From the NCBI RefSeq assembly GCF_026151205.1, contig NC_087082.1:7633908-7697907 (forward strand): a stretch of DNA of 64,000 nt. The letters run 5' to 3'. This DNA is from Bolinopsis microptera (Eukaryota > Ctenophora > Tentaculata > Lobata > Bolinopsidae). Both the position numbers and the translations under genes were made by a program. Positions 44,460 through 54,637 of the stretch are shown piece after piece. A model generated the notes under the pieces. That model did not search any database. It had not been told where the DNA came from and was given only the letters and a program-made list of their open reading frames with translations. How positions within the stretch are numbered: position 1 is the first letter of the stretch; each line of letters opens with the position of its first letter.

Positions 44460-44835
44460 AGGAGAATTGGTATTTGGTGCACTACTGTTCTCGGGAGAAG
44501 GAAACCCTTGGTCTACTGTTTTGAAGAGAACTAGTATACTACTGTTTTCAGGAGAAGGAAACCAGTGGTCTACTGTTTTGAAGAAAACTGGTGCACTACT
44601 GTTCTCAGGAGAAGGAAACCAGTGGTCTACTGTTTTGAAGAGAACTATTTCGTTACTGTTCTCAGGAGAAGAAAACCGGTGGTCTACTGTTTTGAAGAGA
44701 ACTAGTGCGTTACTGTTCTTAGGAGAAGGAAACTGTTGGTCTACTGTTTTGAAGAGAACTGGTACACTACTGTTCTTCGGCGAAGAAAACCGTTGGTCTA
44801 CTGTTTTGAAGAAAACTGACCTGCACTTCTGTTCC
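44460..44835. repeat. 57-bp array, 6-7 copies, open in one frame
   Basis: The + strand unit reads LLFSGEGNQWSTVLKRT plus two variable residues (19 aa). The frame stays open for about 148 codons because the period is a multiple of three. There is no good ATG, and the first and last copies decay, so I treat it as a minisatellite; a relic repeat protein is the alternative. Confidence 0.8.
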
Positions 44836-45499
44836 CTGGAGAAAAAAACTGATGCTCTAATATTTTCAAAAGAAAGGAAGTGGTACTTTAGAAAGATTAC
44901 TGGTAAACAGTAATAAACGTCGACAATTAGTTTTGGCGAAATTTGGAAAACATTTTGGCTTTGGCCTTCAGCAGAAAAACTATCGGTTTTATCGGTTTTA
45001 TCTAGATAAAAGATTTCATACCGATAATGGATAGCCTACAGTAACGGGGTAAGGACCGTGTAATATTCCAACCAGCGTCTAGCATGTACCTTAGGGATAC
45101 TCAAAACATTTGCCTAATTGTAGGACTAGAACTAGCCAATTTGGAAACTAAGTAGCTAGGGTATCAAGTGGCTAGGGTACTAAGAGCTGCAACAATTAAG
45201 CAAATGTGTTCAGGATAAACTAAGGACTTCATCCCTCAATTATATATAAAGGCTGTAGTCATGTGCAGTTAATACTAACAAATAAGCAATAGGTGTGTGT
45301 GTGTGTGTGTACTGTGTACTGTGTGTGTGGCATGTGTATGAACCAAAACAGTGTTTGACAATTCAGTCAAACACTGCACTGTACAAAATAATAGTTCATC
45401 TGAATGTTAACAGGTACATTTATACAATATATCATTTTATCAACAATGATTGCAAACACAGGTACTGTTATGTAGTTATATCAAACATTACAATATTCT

Positions 45500-46416
45500 C
45501 AGGAGGTGACCGGGAATCCCGGTACCGGGATTGGCAATTTTGAGCTATCCCGGTCCCGGTCCCGGTCAACCGGGTCAAGTCACATTTTTCATCCCGGTCG
45601 CGGTCACGGTCCCGGTCAAATGCTGATTTATGATCCCGGTCCCGGTCCCGGTTAATTCAGGATTCTTGGTCCCGGTCCCAGTCCCGGTCAATCACTCAAA
45701 TTTGCCGGGATTTTGACCAGGATCTTTTACATAATTTCATTCACTGTGATTTTAAGTTTTTACTTTCATTCATTGTGAATTTCATCTTTAAACAACCTTT
45801 GAGCCAAATAAAACAATGTTTAAAATTGCTAAACAAGTTTAGGTAACTAATATCGTTACATAACTCATAAGTGCAAACTAACATCAAGTTTTCAACTCGG
45901 GCTACGCCCAATTGTCAATTGGAATTGGAGAATGAAACTGTTGAATAATTTGAGGGATCATTGATTGAGGAATGAGGAATGAGGGTGAATGAGCAATGAG
46001 TACATGAACATTATTGGTGTAGTACATTAGGCCCATGCCCCATATTGACGGTTTTTAAAAGTTTTTTCTAATTTAATATTCTAGTTATTACTTATTCAAA
46101 TTGTTCAATTATAATGTAAATGAAAGTTGCAGCTTTCAATATGAGAATACCAGTTTTGGTCCCGGTCATCCCGGTCATCCCGGTCAAATCCCGGTCATCC
46201 CGGTAAAATTGGATTGTTGGTCCCGGTCCCGGTTCCGGTCCCGGTTCCGGTCCCGGTAAGATAGAAATCCCAGAAATTATTGGTCCCGGTCCCGGTCCCG
46301 GTCACGGTAAATTGATAATCTCAGTCCCGGTCCCGGTCCCGGTCAAGTCACATTTTGTATCCCGGTCCCGGTCCCGGTCCCGGTCAGGCCTAAAATCATG
46401 TCCCGGTCACCTCCTG
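45500..46416. mobile_element. hAT element with CCCGGT subterminal arrays
   Basis: The termini are CAGGAGGTGACCGGGA and its inverse TCCCGGTCACCTCCTG. A perfect 8-bp duplication AATATTCT flanks it (45492-45499 and 46417-46424). Both ends carry long CCCGGT hexamer arrays (about 45533-45720 and 46155-46390), and AAGTCACATTTT adjoins the arrays at both ends in the same orientation. The interior is AT-rich with no transposase ORF, so the element is non-autonomous. Confidence 0.93.
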
Positions 46417-47186
46417 AATATTCTACCAATTACATGCCTACATAAGTACATATAAGTATTATATTACATAAATAATTATATATCGCAACCTTTAAAAGTG
46501 TCGCAGTATCTTTTAAATCTAATACTCTACTAACTAGGTAAGATAACTTCTGGCATTCTGGTTTACTTGAAAACCACCAGTCAAGAACAGCAGAAAAGGT
46601 GTTAAAGTAATCAAATACATTCCCATGTGATGTACCTGTCATTGTAAATTAGCCACAGCAAGTAATCTATCCAGGGAACTTCCAAACAGGAAAAAAAATA
46701 TTTTGTACATTTTATATACGTGCTGGTGCAGTGGCAGCTGGGTAAAGATGGCATGGAGGTAGAAGAAAGTAACTACTAGAAACATCTACTAGAAAGTAGA
46801 CGTAGATTCTGCTACATGGATTGGAGTTCACTTGCCATAATAGCCAAACAGTACTATAGAGAGCACAATAAGCTATAATGAGATGGTTAGATACATTTGA
46901 GGATTGCTGCACTATATAGGGACAGGACTATATAGTGACAAGCACTTTATAGTGACATGTGAGACGGCTGCAAATTTACAAAATTTTGTACATCCATTCA
47001 GACTTATTAAACAATGATCTACATTCTACATAAATGATAGAATAATATCTCTCTGGATCATTATTAACCACCATTTTACAGCACTTCATTATTATCAGTA
47101 CAAATGAATAATGAAGCTCGTATCATGACATGTGAGTATACAGATAGATAAACCACCTAAATAGGGTAAATAGCCATATTTTAATA

Positions 47187-47269
47187 TGTACTGTTCACCA
47201 TTTTAGGATGACTTGATTTCTTTTAGGGGTTTTGAATATTTTAATGGTGTAAACAGTTTCTTAATAATA
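47187..47269 (+). mobile_element. 5'-truncated LINE 3' end
   Basis: About 80 bp (from CTGTTCACCATTTTAGGATG to the TAATAAT tail) is nearly identical to the sequence following the LINE RT fragment at 52686-52767. A shared LINE 3' UTR with an AT-rich tail explains both. Confidence 0.75.
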
Positions 47270-50200
47270 ATATGACTATGGTATAGCAATCAAATAAACC
47301 ACTAAAACAGCCACTTACGCCATAATAATTGATACCAGGCTATATTAGGCTCAAAATTGAGTTTGTCAGTTTAAGATGCATTTAAAATGATCTGATAGGA
47401 AAACTGGTTCCCTACAAAATGCAAAGAAACCAAAATTAAAAATTCCTTATGTTAATGGTTTAACCGCTACGCGGCCGCGAAATTTGCGATTTTTCGCAAA
47501 CCAATTTTTTGGCTTTTTGGCAGCGAAAAATAGCTCTTACTCTATGTCTGTTACACAAATGAGATGATATAATAAGTTGACTCCTTTCATATCTCCAAAC
47601 AACTCTCAAATCTTAATTTATTTGAAAAAACCTTAATAGGCTATCTATAATTTAGCTGATTTTTGACATGAACCTGAGTTTTTGCCCCATTTTTAGGCAA
47701 ATTTTTGACCTTCCAGCCCAAATATAGTTGTGTTGCCGGCATTTGCCGCCCTATTCCATAACTCCATCTAAAAGCCTAGAGTATTCCCTACAATATACAA
47801 AAAAATCATCTTGGGCATTTTTTTTAAATTGCAGATTTTTTACCAATTTATCGGCTAAAGCTATGTTATTTGGGGCTTGTGCCCACTGTGCAGGTGCAAG
47901 CTTAAGTATGATGGGGTATAATAGGCTATTTCAAATGTTAAAATATGATTCCATATGTGTTTAATACACGTTTTCGCACATTAACAGCTGTTTTTAGCAC
48001 ATTAGTGTTATCTTAACCAATTGTTAACCACCAAAAATAAACCATTTATCTTCATATATTGTAAAATTCATGGCATTACCACTAAAGATTAACCACTGAT
48101 AGAGATCACAAGGTTCACTGTCAAAATTTAAGGCAAGTCTGGACAAGTTAGCCAATGTCCACTAAGTTTCCCCAGATTTGCTGCTATTGCTGTGTTGTTT
48201 CCAGTTACCAAAAATAACTAACTTTCGACATAACATACACTGCTAATGAACTGTCGTACAGTTGCAATTTCAAAAAATTACTAAGTACTAACCTACAACA
48301 ACAGGTAAGTCACATGAAGGAGTGTTCCAAGGCAAAACCTGTCGGTATTCATTCTGAAAAAATGTCCATTAGTATTGCAGATCAGCAATGAAGCTATCAT
48401 AAGTTCTCATTGGCTCTGTTAAAGCGCTCTGTTCTTAAAAGTTTAATTTATTGACATTTCCCTGATGCCAACATTTTCCAAGAATTTAAGTTTGTAAAGA
48501 CTATATTTAATTGGATTAAATACAGAATTACAGATAGCTATAGATTATGTTTATGTTAAATTACAAATTAACCAATATTTATGATATCATGTGCCAACTT
48601 TAAGTAAGGTTTAAAAGCAAATTTTTATGAAAGTAGTAACAGACCTTTTCATAGATCGAAGTATAAACGAACTTACGAATTATAATTATAATTTATAAGT
48701 GGTTAGTAAATACCTCATGATTATCAAATAATCTGAAGAGTAAGGGTTATCTGCTGATGCATGTTATCTGCTGATGAATGCCAAGGTTGTCTTTCACCGT
48801 GTGAAGTTCCGGTTTTGTGTTCATTCTAATTGAAGATTTATTGGTTTTACAGTAAATTAAAAGCACTTAAGTTTTCTTGCCACATTGATCTTTATTAAAT
48901 GTAGTTAACAAGGGCATGAATGAATTTGAATCCTAAAATAGAGTTGATCCGGTAAATTAAATCAACACCAAACGGTTCTCAACTTTTCATAACCAGCTGC
49001 ACACATACAAGGTCTGAAGATAATAAAATTAAAGAACAGAGCCATTTGTACACGTTAGTAGAATTACAACTTTATTGCAATGAGTAACAGTCTTTCGACA
49101 GACTATTACTCTGTTTTACTAATGAAATATAAATTAAAATCCGTTTTATTTGGATTTTAGTCATTGAACATTAATGAGCAAAAAACGATCAAAATAGGGA
49201 AGCTGCAAAGACTTTAAATTTGACATTCCAAACTGACCAAACACATGAAGTTCCTGGCAATAGTTTAAATTTGCACCATCTAAAGTCATTCCAAAGGCCC
49301 TGTAGCAATACTTGAAAATTTTCATAAAACCGATATTAAACTGACGTTTTGACTTGTCAAGTCAATAGAAATAATTATTGAAAAACAACAAACGCAATTA
49401 AAATGAATTTAATCAAATTTGTGTTTGACAAAACAGGTTTTAAATTCGTTGCTACTATACAGCTAGCAGCACACTTTTGTAAATTCCAAGCCGAAGTTAT
49501 GCGGAGGATATTCCAAGATTGCAGATTGTAAAATCAAGCGACACGCGCACATCTTAAAATAAAAAAAACCAATCTTCGACTAAAATTTAACGAATGATAC
49601 TTGCAGTTAATATAATATCGAATCATTATTTCACAAAAGATATATATTGTTCAATACTAATTATAAGAAAAATGAACTGGGTATAATTTATGGTATTTAA
49701 AAGGTGTTTTTTTTTATAATGACAAAATGCCGTACAAATCGGCGCGTGGCTTTGTGTTTTCAGTTTACAGTTTAGTGATTTGTAACTTAAATATGATTGC
49801 AGAAAAAACATTTGTTACTTCCTTTTTATGCAAAACTAGAATTATATATTTATATAATTCTAATGTAATGTAAGAATGATACTTGTGTCATATATTTAAA
49901 ATCATCTTACATATTACTACCATATTTATTTCACCTAACCATGTGCTTTCGCGCCACTGCGGGCGCGCGTTACTGCAAGCGCAAGGGCTCTGGATAGAGC
50001 AAATATTTATCAACACAAAACATTGAATTGAACGCGTATTTGTCAATAACAAATAACAAAAACTATTATTACTCATCAATTTAAAACATAAATTGGCTCA
50101 TAATACAAAAAAATCTTACAACACAATATAATATTAAATTGTAAGTGTTGACACATGATTGATCGCTATGCTATTCATATTTCGCGCGCGGCGCAAGTGA

Positions 50201-50424
50201 CCGTCCGTTAAACACACTCGATGCTTATAATGTATGCGTCTAATGCATCATTAATGGAAGGCGCGCCGGTGAAATTTTTGCGCGCGAATTTACGATTTAA
50301 ACGAAAAGAAACTGCAGGGATCAAATTGTTCACCTAATATATTTCTCCTCACAGAAAGTCAAACAATAATAACAATTAAATATTTAATTTATAAAAATAT
50401 ATTTTTTATTCAAAAGCTCCGATT

Positions 50425-50680
50425 TGTAGCGTGCGAGATATGCACTACTGTGCCGCACCGCGCATCAAATAATGTTTTTCGTAACCACAGATTTCAAAAT
50501 TTGTAGCGCGATGCTTTTATGGGCCACGCCGCGCACTAAAATATGCTTCTCGCCGCTAGATCTGCGATGAATTCAGGATTGACATCGTCAATTAACCTCA
50601 AATCGGCAAGATGCACCACTGGGCCACGCGACGCCGAGCTGCGAAGAATTGACATCGTGAATCAAGCTCCGGTGTGCTAA
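50425..50680. repeat. Dispersed repeat, copy 2, with internal duplication
   Basis: Homologous to 41970-42110. Two partly overlapping subunits contain TGTAGCG..GAT.TGC, CCGCGC.., GATTGACATCGT and CGAGCTGCGAAGAATTGACA. Confidence 0.7.
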
Positions 50681-50732
50681 AGAATATTTTACCAATCATG
50701 CAATTATTTCTAAAAGAATATATTAACTTCTA

Positions 50733-50860
50733 ATAAGTAAAACAAAATTTAAGTAAAACAAAATTTAAGTAAAACAAAATTTAAGTAAAACAAAATTTAA
50801 ATTTTATTGCCAATACAATGAATAATGATACCATAATAAATATATTAAGTAGACATCCGA
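50733..50860. repeat. Dispersed repeat with AAGTAAAACAAAATTT tandem head, copy 1
   Basis: Four tandem AAGTAAAACAAAATTT units are followed by AAATTTTATTGCCAATACAA and TGAATAATGATACCATAATA. A homologous copy with two head units is at 54240-54345, and a weaker one near 50945. Confidence 0.75.
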
Positions 50861-51639
50861 TAATAAACTGTTACATCCAGTACAACCCAAAATGTCAGCC
50901 GACTAACAAAATGCAAAAATAAAGAAAGCTAGCATGTTTATAATAAAACAAAAGTTAATAAAACAAAAGTTAAATTTATTACCAATTATTCAATCAATAC
51001 ATATCATAAATTCTAATAATGGAAACACAATGCAAAATGGATGTCTTAAACTATAATTTTGTTGTGACTAATAATCTATTGACTTTCAAAGTTGAATTTT
51101 AGTTAAGTATGAAATGCCACCACATCATAGTTAGGGTAAAATGTTATTTTTAAATTTAAAAATTGAGAAGATTGCTCTATGGCTTAAAATTTAAAATTCT
51201 AGCAAAAGATATCTTATTTTTAAATAGTTGGTTACAGTTTATGACAGTACTGGCATGACTAGTTTTATTGTGGCTGGTAAAAGGACCCAGTTGCCTGTAA
51301 GGGCTTTACCGAACCCCAGGGGACCACAATGTGATAAGATCAGGCCAGATGTTTCTATGTAGAGCAATTTATTTATTTTGGAGCTATGGTTATATGCTAT
51401 TGATGGTGGTCATGTTTAAAGCTCAGTTTATCCTTGTGTGCTAATTATCCATCCAGATGCTTAGTGATGTGGGTAAATCATGCCCTTCTACGATATATAA
51501 TGTTTGACCATAAATTTGTTTTTACCACATAAACTGTGGCACTAATGTCAATTAACAATATTTACATTCATTGATATTTAAAGCGTGTTTTTTCCCCAGC
51601 ACTACTACACAACAAAAACCTGTCGGCCCACCGAGGAAA

Positions 51640-51690
51640 CACGGTCGCAGAACAAAGAGCCCAATTGTGCTCCTCTATTCTGTGACCGTG
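51640..51690. repeat. Hairpin-forming inverted repeat
   Basis: CACGGTCGCAGAA (51640-51652) pairs with TTCTGTGACCGTG (51678-51690) with one G-U pair. GAGC/GCTC continues the stem inward. Its role is unknown. Confidence 0.6.
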
Positions 51691-52149
51691 TGTATCTACT
51701 ATAAACTAGCTAAATGTACTAAGAAAATTTAATGGAATCATTACAGTCGTTTGATAAGTTCATGTGTCAAAGTAATGTTCATGGTGATCATATTTTTGGA
51801 TCCCCGGTGGGCAAACACTCGTCCGAAAGGTCAAGGCAAACCTGTCGATGTTTCACCATACGAAGTAAGGCGATTTGAACATATACTCAGCTTGCAACTC
51901 AACCCATAGTTTTTCTAACGAGCATACTTAGGCTGTTATGTACGGAAATAGCTTTAATTCTACGTCATATTAAAAACTTTACATCGTTTTTGAGATACAA
52001 AAATAAATTTTAAAATAAATAACTCTTTTGCTGCTTAGATATATAGTTCTTCAAAATAGGGTGAAGAAATGTTAATATTGTCACATCGCATCACTTATTA
52101 TATTATTCAAGTCCTTTAATAGAGTTTTCCCACCTTTTAAATAAAAATC

Positions 52150-52767
52150 AGATGATTTCGGCAATTCATGAAACATTCTGGTCTCAGCAGAATATCTCCG
52201 TTACAAGAAAGATAGCAGTTTACGAAGCCCAAATTGTATCAATCATCATGTACAATTGCAGTAGTTGGTGTCCTACTGTGTACTGCAAAGTCACTAGAAA
52301 AACTAGACATTTGCCATAGAAAACACCTTAGATCATTACTGAACATTTATTGGCCTCGTGGAACAATATCCAATGCAAACTTATACTTAAGATGTAACTC
52401 AGTAAAGCTATCAGATCGTGTCCCTAAAGCAAGGTGGAAGCTCCTAGGTCATATCTTGCGTAGTGCTGATGACTCCCCCGCTGCATTAGCGTTAAAGTTT
52501 GCTGTCACAACAAACTGTAAAGGGCGCGTCGGTGCGCATCGTAAGAATTTGTTCAAGATTATTGTGAATGATTTGACCCGTAGAGGTTTAAAACTTAACT
52601 CTTTGAATGATCTTAATAAGCTTAAGATATTAGCCGATGATAGAGTTGCTTGGAGAAACAAATTTTAACTCTAGCTGTCTTGATCTGTACTGATCACCAT
52701 TTTAGGATGACTTGATTTCTTTCAGGGGTTTTGAATATTTTAATGGTGTAAACAGTTTCTTAATAAT
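52150..52767 (+). pseudogene. LINE reverse-transcriptase C-terminal fragment, frameshifted
   Basis: From about 52150 one frame reads IHETFWSQQNISVTRKI and then IVSIIMYNCSSW. After a frameshift near 52270 the next frame reads SLEKLDICHRKHLRSLLNI to the stop at 52668. This matches the C-terminal part of the LINE at 30319-32652 ([18 protein letters not shown]) but differs enough to be another family. The 3' UTR follows to 52767 and matches the fragment at 47187-47269. Confidence 0.85.
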
Positions 52768-53016
52768 GAAACATTCCATATAACGTAACAAAATTAAGCC
52801 TATTTCAAAATAACTAAGTTGCAAGTTCCCGTATTTAATTCATTACCATGCATTTTAAACAACACATTTTAGGGCTATGACCGACAGAAGAATTGCATTA
52901 AATAGTGAGTTTTGACTTTTGAGGCCCCATTAACAGTATTGAAGAGTAATCGTATTCTGATTTACCTAATCTACTATGAGTACTACACGGGACATATTCA
53001 TCGACGGGACACACAT

Positions 53017-53307
53017 CAGTGGCGTAACGTTGCCTGTTGGCGCCCCCCCCTGCCGAAAAAAGCGCCCCCCTGTTGGCGCCCCCTCCCCTTTTGGTGCCCC
53101 TCCCTAAAATTGAACAAATTAGGTGATTTTAGAAAATACGCCGGTAAAATCTCTAAAAAAGTGTGTATCTAGAGCAAAACGCGCAGTTTTGCTAGTACTT
53201 AAGTTAAGTTTTTGAAATTGTCCCACATTCAAACGACGATTTGGCGCCCCCCTAAGACGGCGCCCCCCTGCACAGCGGGGTCAGCAGGGCCTTTCGTTAC
53301 GCCACTG
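53017..53307. mobile_element. hAT-type MITE, copy 2
   Basis: The termini are CAGTGGCGTAACG and the inverse CGTTACGCCACTG, with a perfect 8-bp duplication ACACACAT (53009-53016 and 53308-53315). The 291-bp interior is homologous to 12203-12501, and C-rich GGCGCCCCCC motifs lie near both ends on the same strand. It is non-coding. Confidence 0.93.
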
Positions 53308-53937
53308 ACACACATTCTGACAACAATAAGACGCCGTAATTGTTTCAATAATGTCACTGTATACATTTATTATTAACTTATTATTACGCTGCAAGTCCCA
53401 ACTTTAATGTTATGGCTCATTATTGTTATACATACATTCTATTAAATCAAGTGATGCAATTGGCAGAGCACAATGCACAGGTAACGGAAATTGTTTACTG
53501 CTACCAATAATATATATGAAATATCAACAATCAAAAATATACACATCTAAGAAAGACAAAATTTTTAAGAAAGACAAAAAAAATCTACTCCATCATAAGG
53601 GCAGGGATGTAATGAGGCTGTAAGAGAGTTCTGCTAAAGGGGTTTTATATTCCATTTGCTTGCCTCTGTAACCTTTTAGAGAAATGAGCTCTGTTCTTAA
53701 CATTGCGAATCTTTGCTCATTATTTTTTGATCTTGATTGCTAAAAATTGAATTATTATTTATTATTTTTGGAATGTTTCAAATGAAGTATTAGGAAGAAT
53801 TGAGGGAATTATGTTGATATTTAAGATAAGCATGATAAATATCTTAGGTTGAATCCTCGCGTTTCTAAAGAACTTAAAATACACGTATAGTAGTGGAAAT
53901 TAATTACATTTTTACTTTATACAAAATGAAACAACGC

Positions 53938-54003
53938 GTTAACAAACTAAAGTTTCACACCAAAGCTAAGATTGCTTTGGCATGAAACTTTTAGTTTGTT
54001 AAC
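53938..54003. repeat. Long hairpin, about 28-bp arms with 9-nt loop
   Basis: GTTAACAAACTAAAGTTTCA at the left arm pairs with TGAAACTTTTAGTTTGTTAA at the right arm, and CCAAAG/CTTTGG closes a 9-nt loop. There are only a mismatched pair and one bulge. The size is right for a pre-miRNA or a small MITE remnant. Confidence 0.7.
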
Positions 54004-54239
54004 CCATTATTAAATTTCACTTAATAAAAGTTTGCATATATATGTTATATATTTAAATATACAAATCAAGTTCGTTTAAATCTCTTTTGCAGAATTGGTC
54101 AATTTTGGTCTTCAGTGAGAGAGCTCTTTTGTAACTTACTATCTTTTCGAATCAACATGGTTTATAGTTCACTGTAATTACAGTGAAGTTGTTAAAAACG
54201 CTCTGTTTGATTTCATTCTATTTATGTAATGTGCATACT

Positions 54240-54345
54240 AAGTAAAACAAAATTTTAAGTAAAACAAAATTTAAATTTTATTGCCATATTACAATGAATA
54301 ATAATATCATAATAAACATAGTTAAACTTGAACATCTGATAATAA
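54240..54345. repeat. Dispersed repeat with AAGTAAAACAAAATTT head, copy 2
   Basis: Two head units, then TAAATTTTATTGCCAT and TACAATGAATAATAATATCA, parallel to the copy at 50733-50860. Confidence 0.75.
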
Positions 54346-54637
54346 ACTCATGAAAATAAGATATGCTATGTAAAATACGCTTTTTACTACATACTACTCG
54401 AAAATTCATCTCAATCATAAATTTCTATCAGTGCGGTGCTATTCCATAGTCCCAGTGGCATAAAATGAGGAATTTAAGAATCTTATTCCTAGCCATAATA
54501 TTTCCACAGCCACCGACTGATTTTTGTTAAATTTTAGTTAATATTTAAATTCAATTAAAATTAGTTGCTCTCAAGGGTTCTTATTTTACTTGATTCTCAT
54601 TCTAATCTATGCTACCTCAGTTTGTATAGATGATGTA

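Larger units (their letters stand above)
40872..45499. other. Intergenic region upstream of PYROXD2
   Basis: PYROXD2 promoter sequence should lie just above 40871; no TATA box is evident. Apart from the tRNA-like sequence, a dispersed repeat and a 57-bp array listed separately, no gene is visible. A GT-rich run lies at about 45293-45330. Confidence 0.45.
46425..52149. other. Intergenic region with dispersed repeats
   Basis: No convincing gene. It contains a severely 5'-truncated LINE tail (47187-47269), two dispersed repeats and a hairpin at 51640-51690, listed separately. The short ORFs, including the 78-codon frame at 47728, have no supporting motifs. Confidence 0.45.
53308..54637. other. 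Upstream region of HGSNAT
   Basis: AT-rich, with a long hairpin (53938-54003) and a dispersed repeat (54240-54345). No clear TATA box or upstream exon was identified. CTACCTCAG at 54612-54620 could be an acceptor for a 5' UTR exon. Confidence 0.45.

Noticed and set aside
47728-47964. 78-codon ORF
   Set aside because: No recognisable domain, unconvincing composition and no neighbouring exon.
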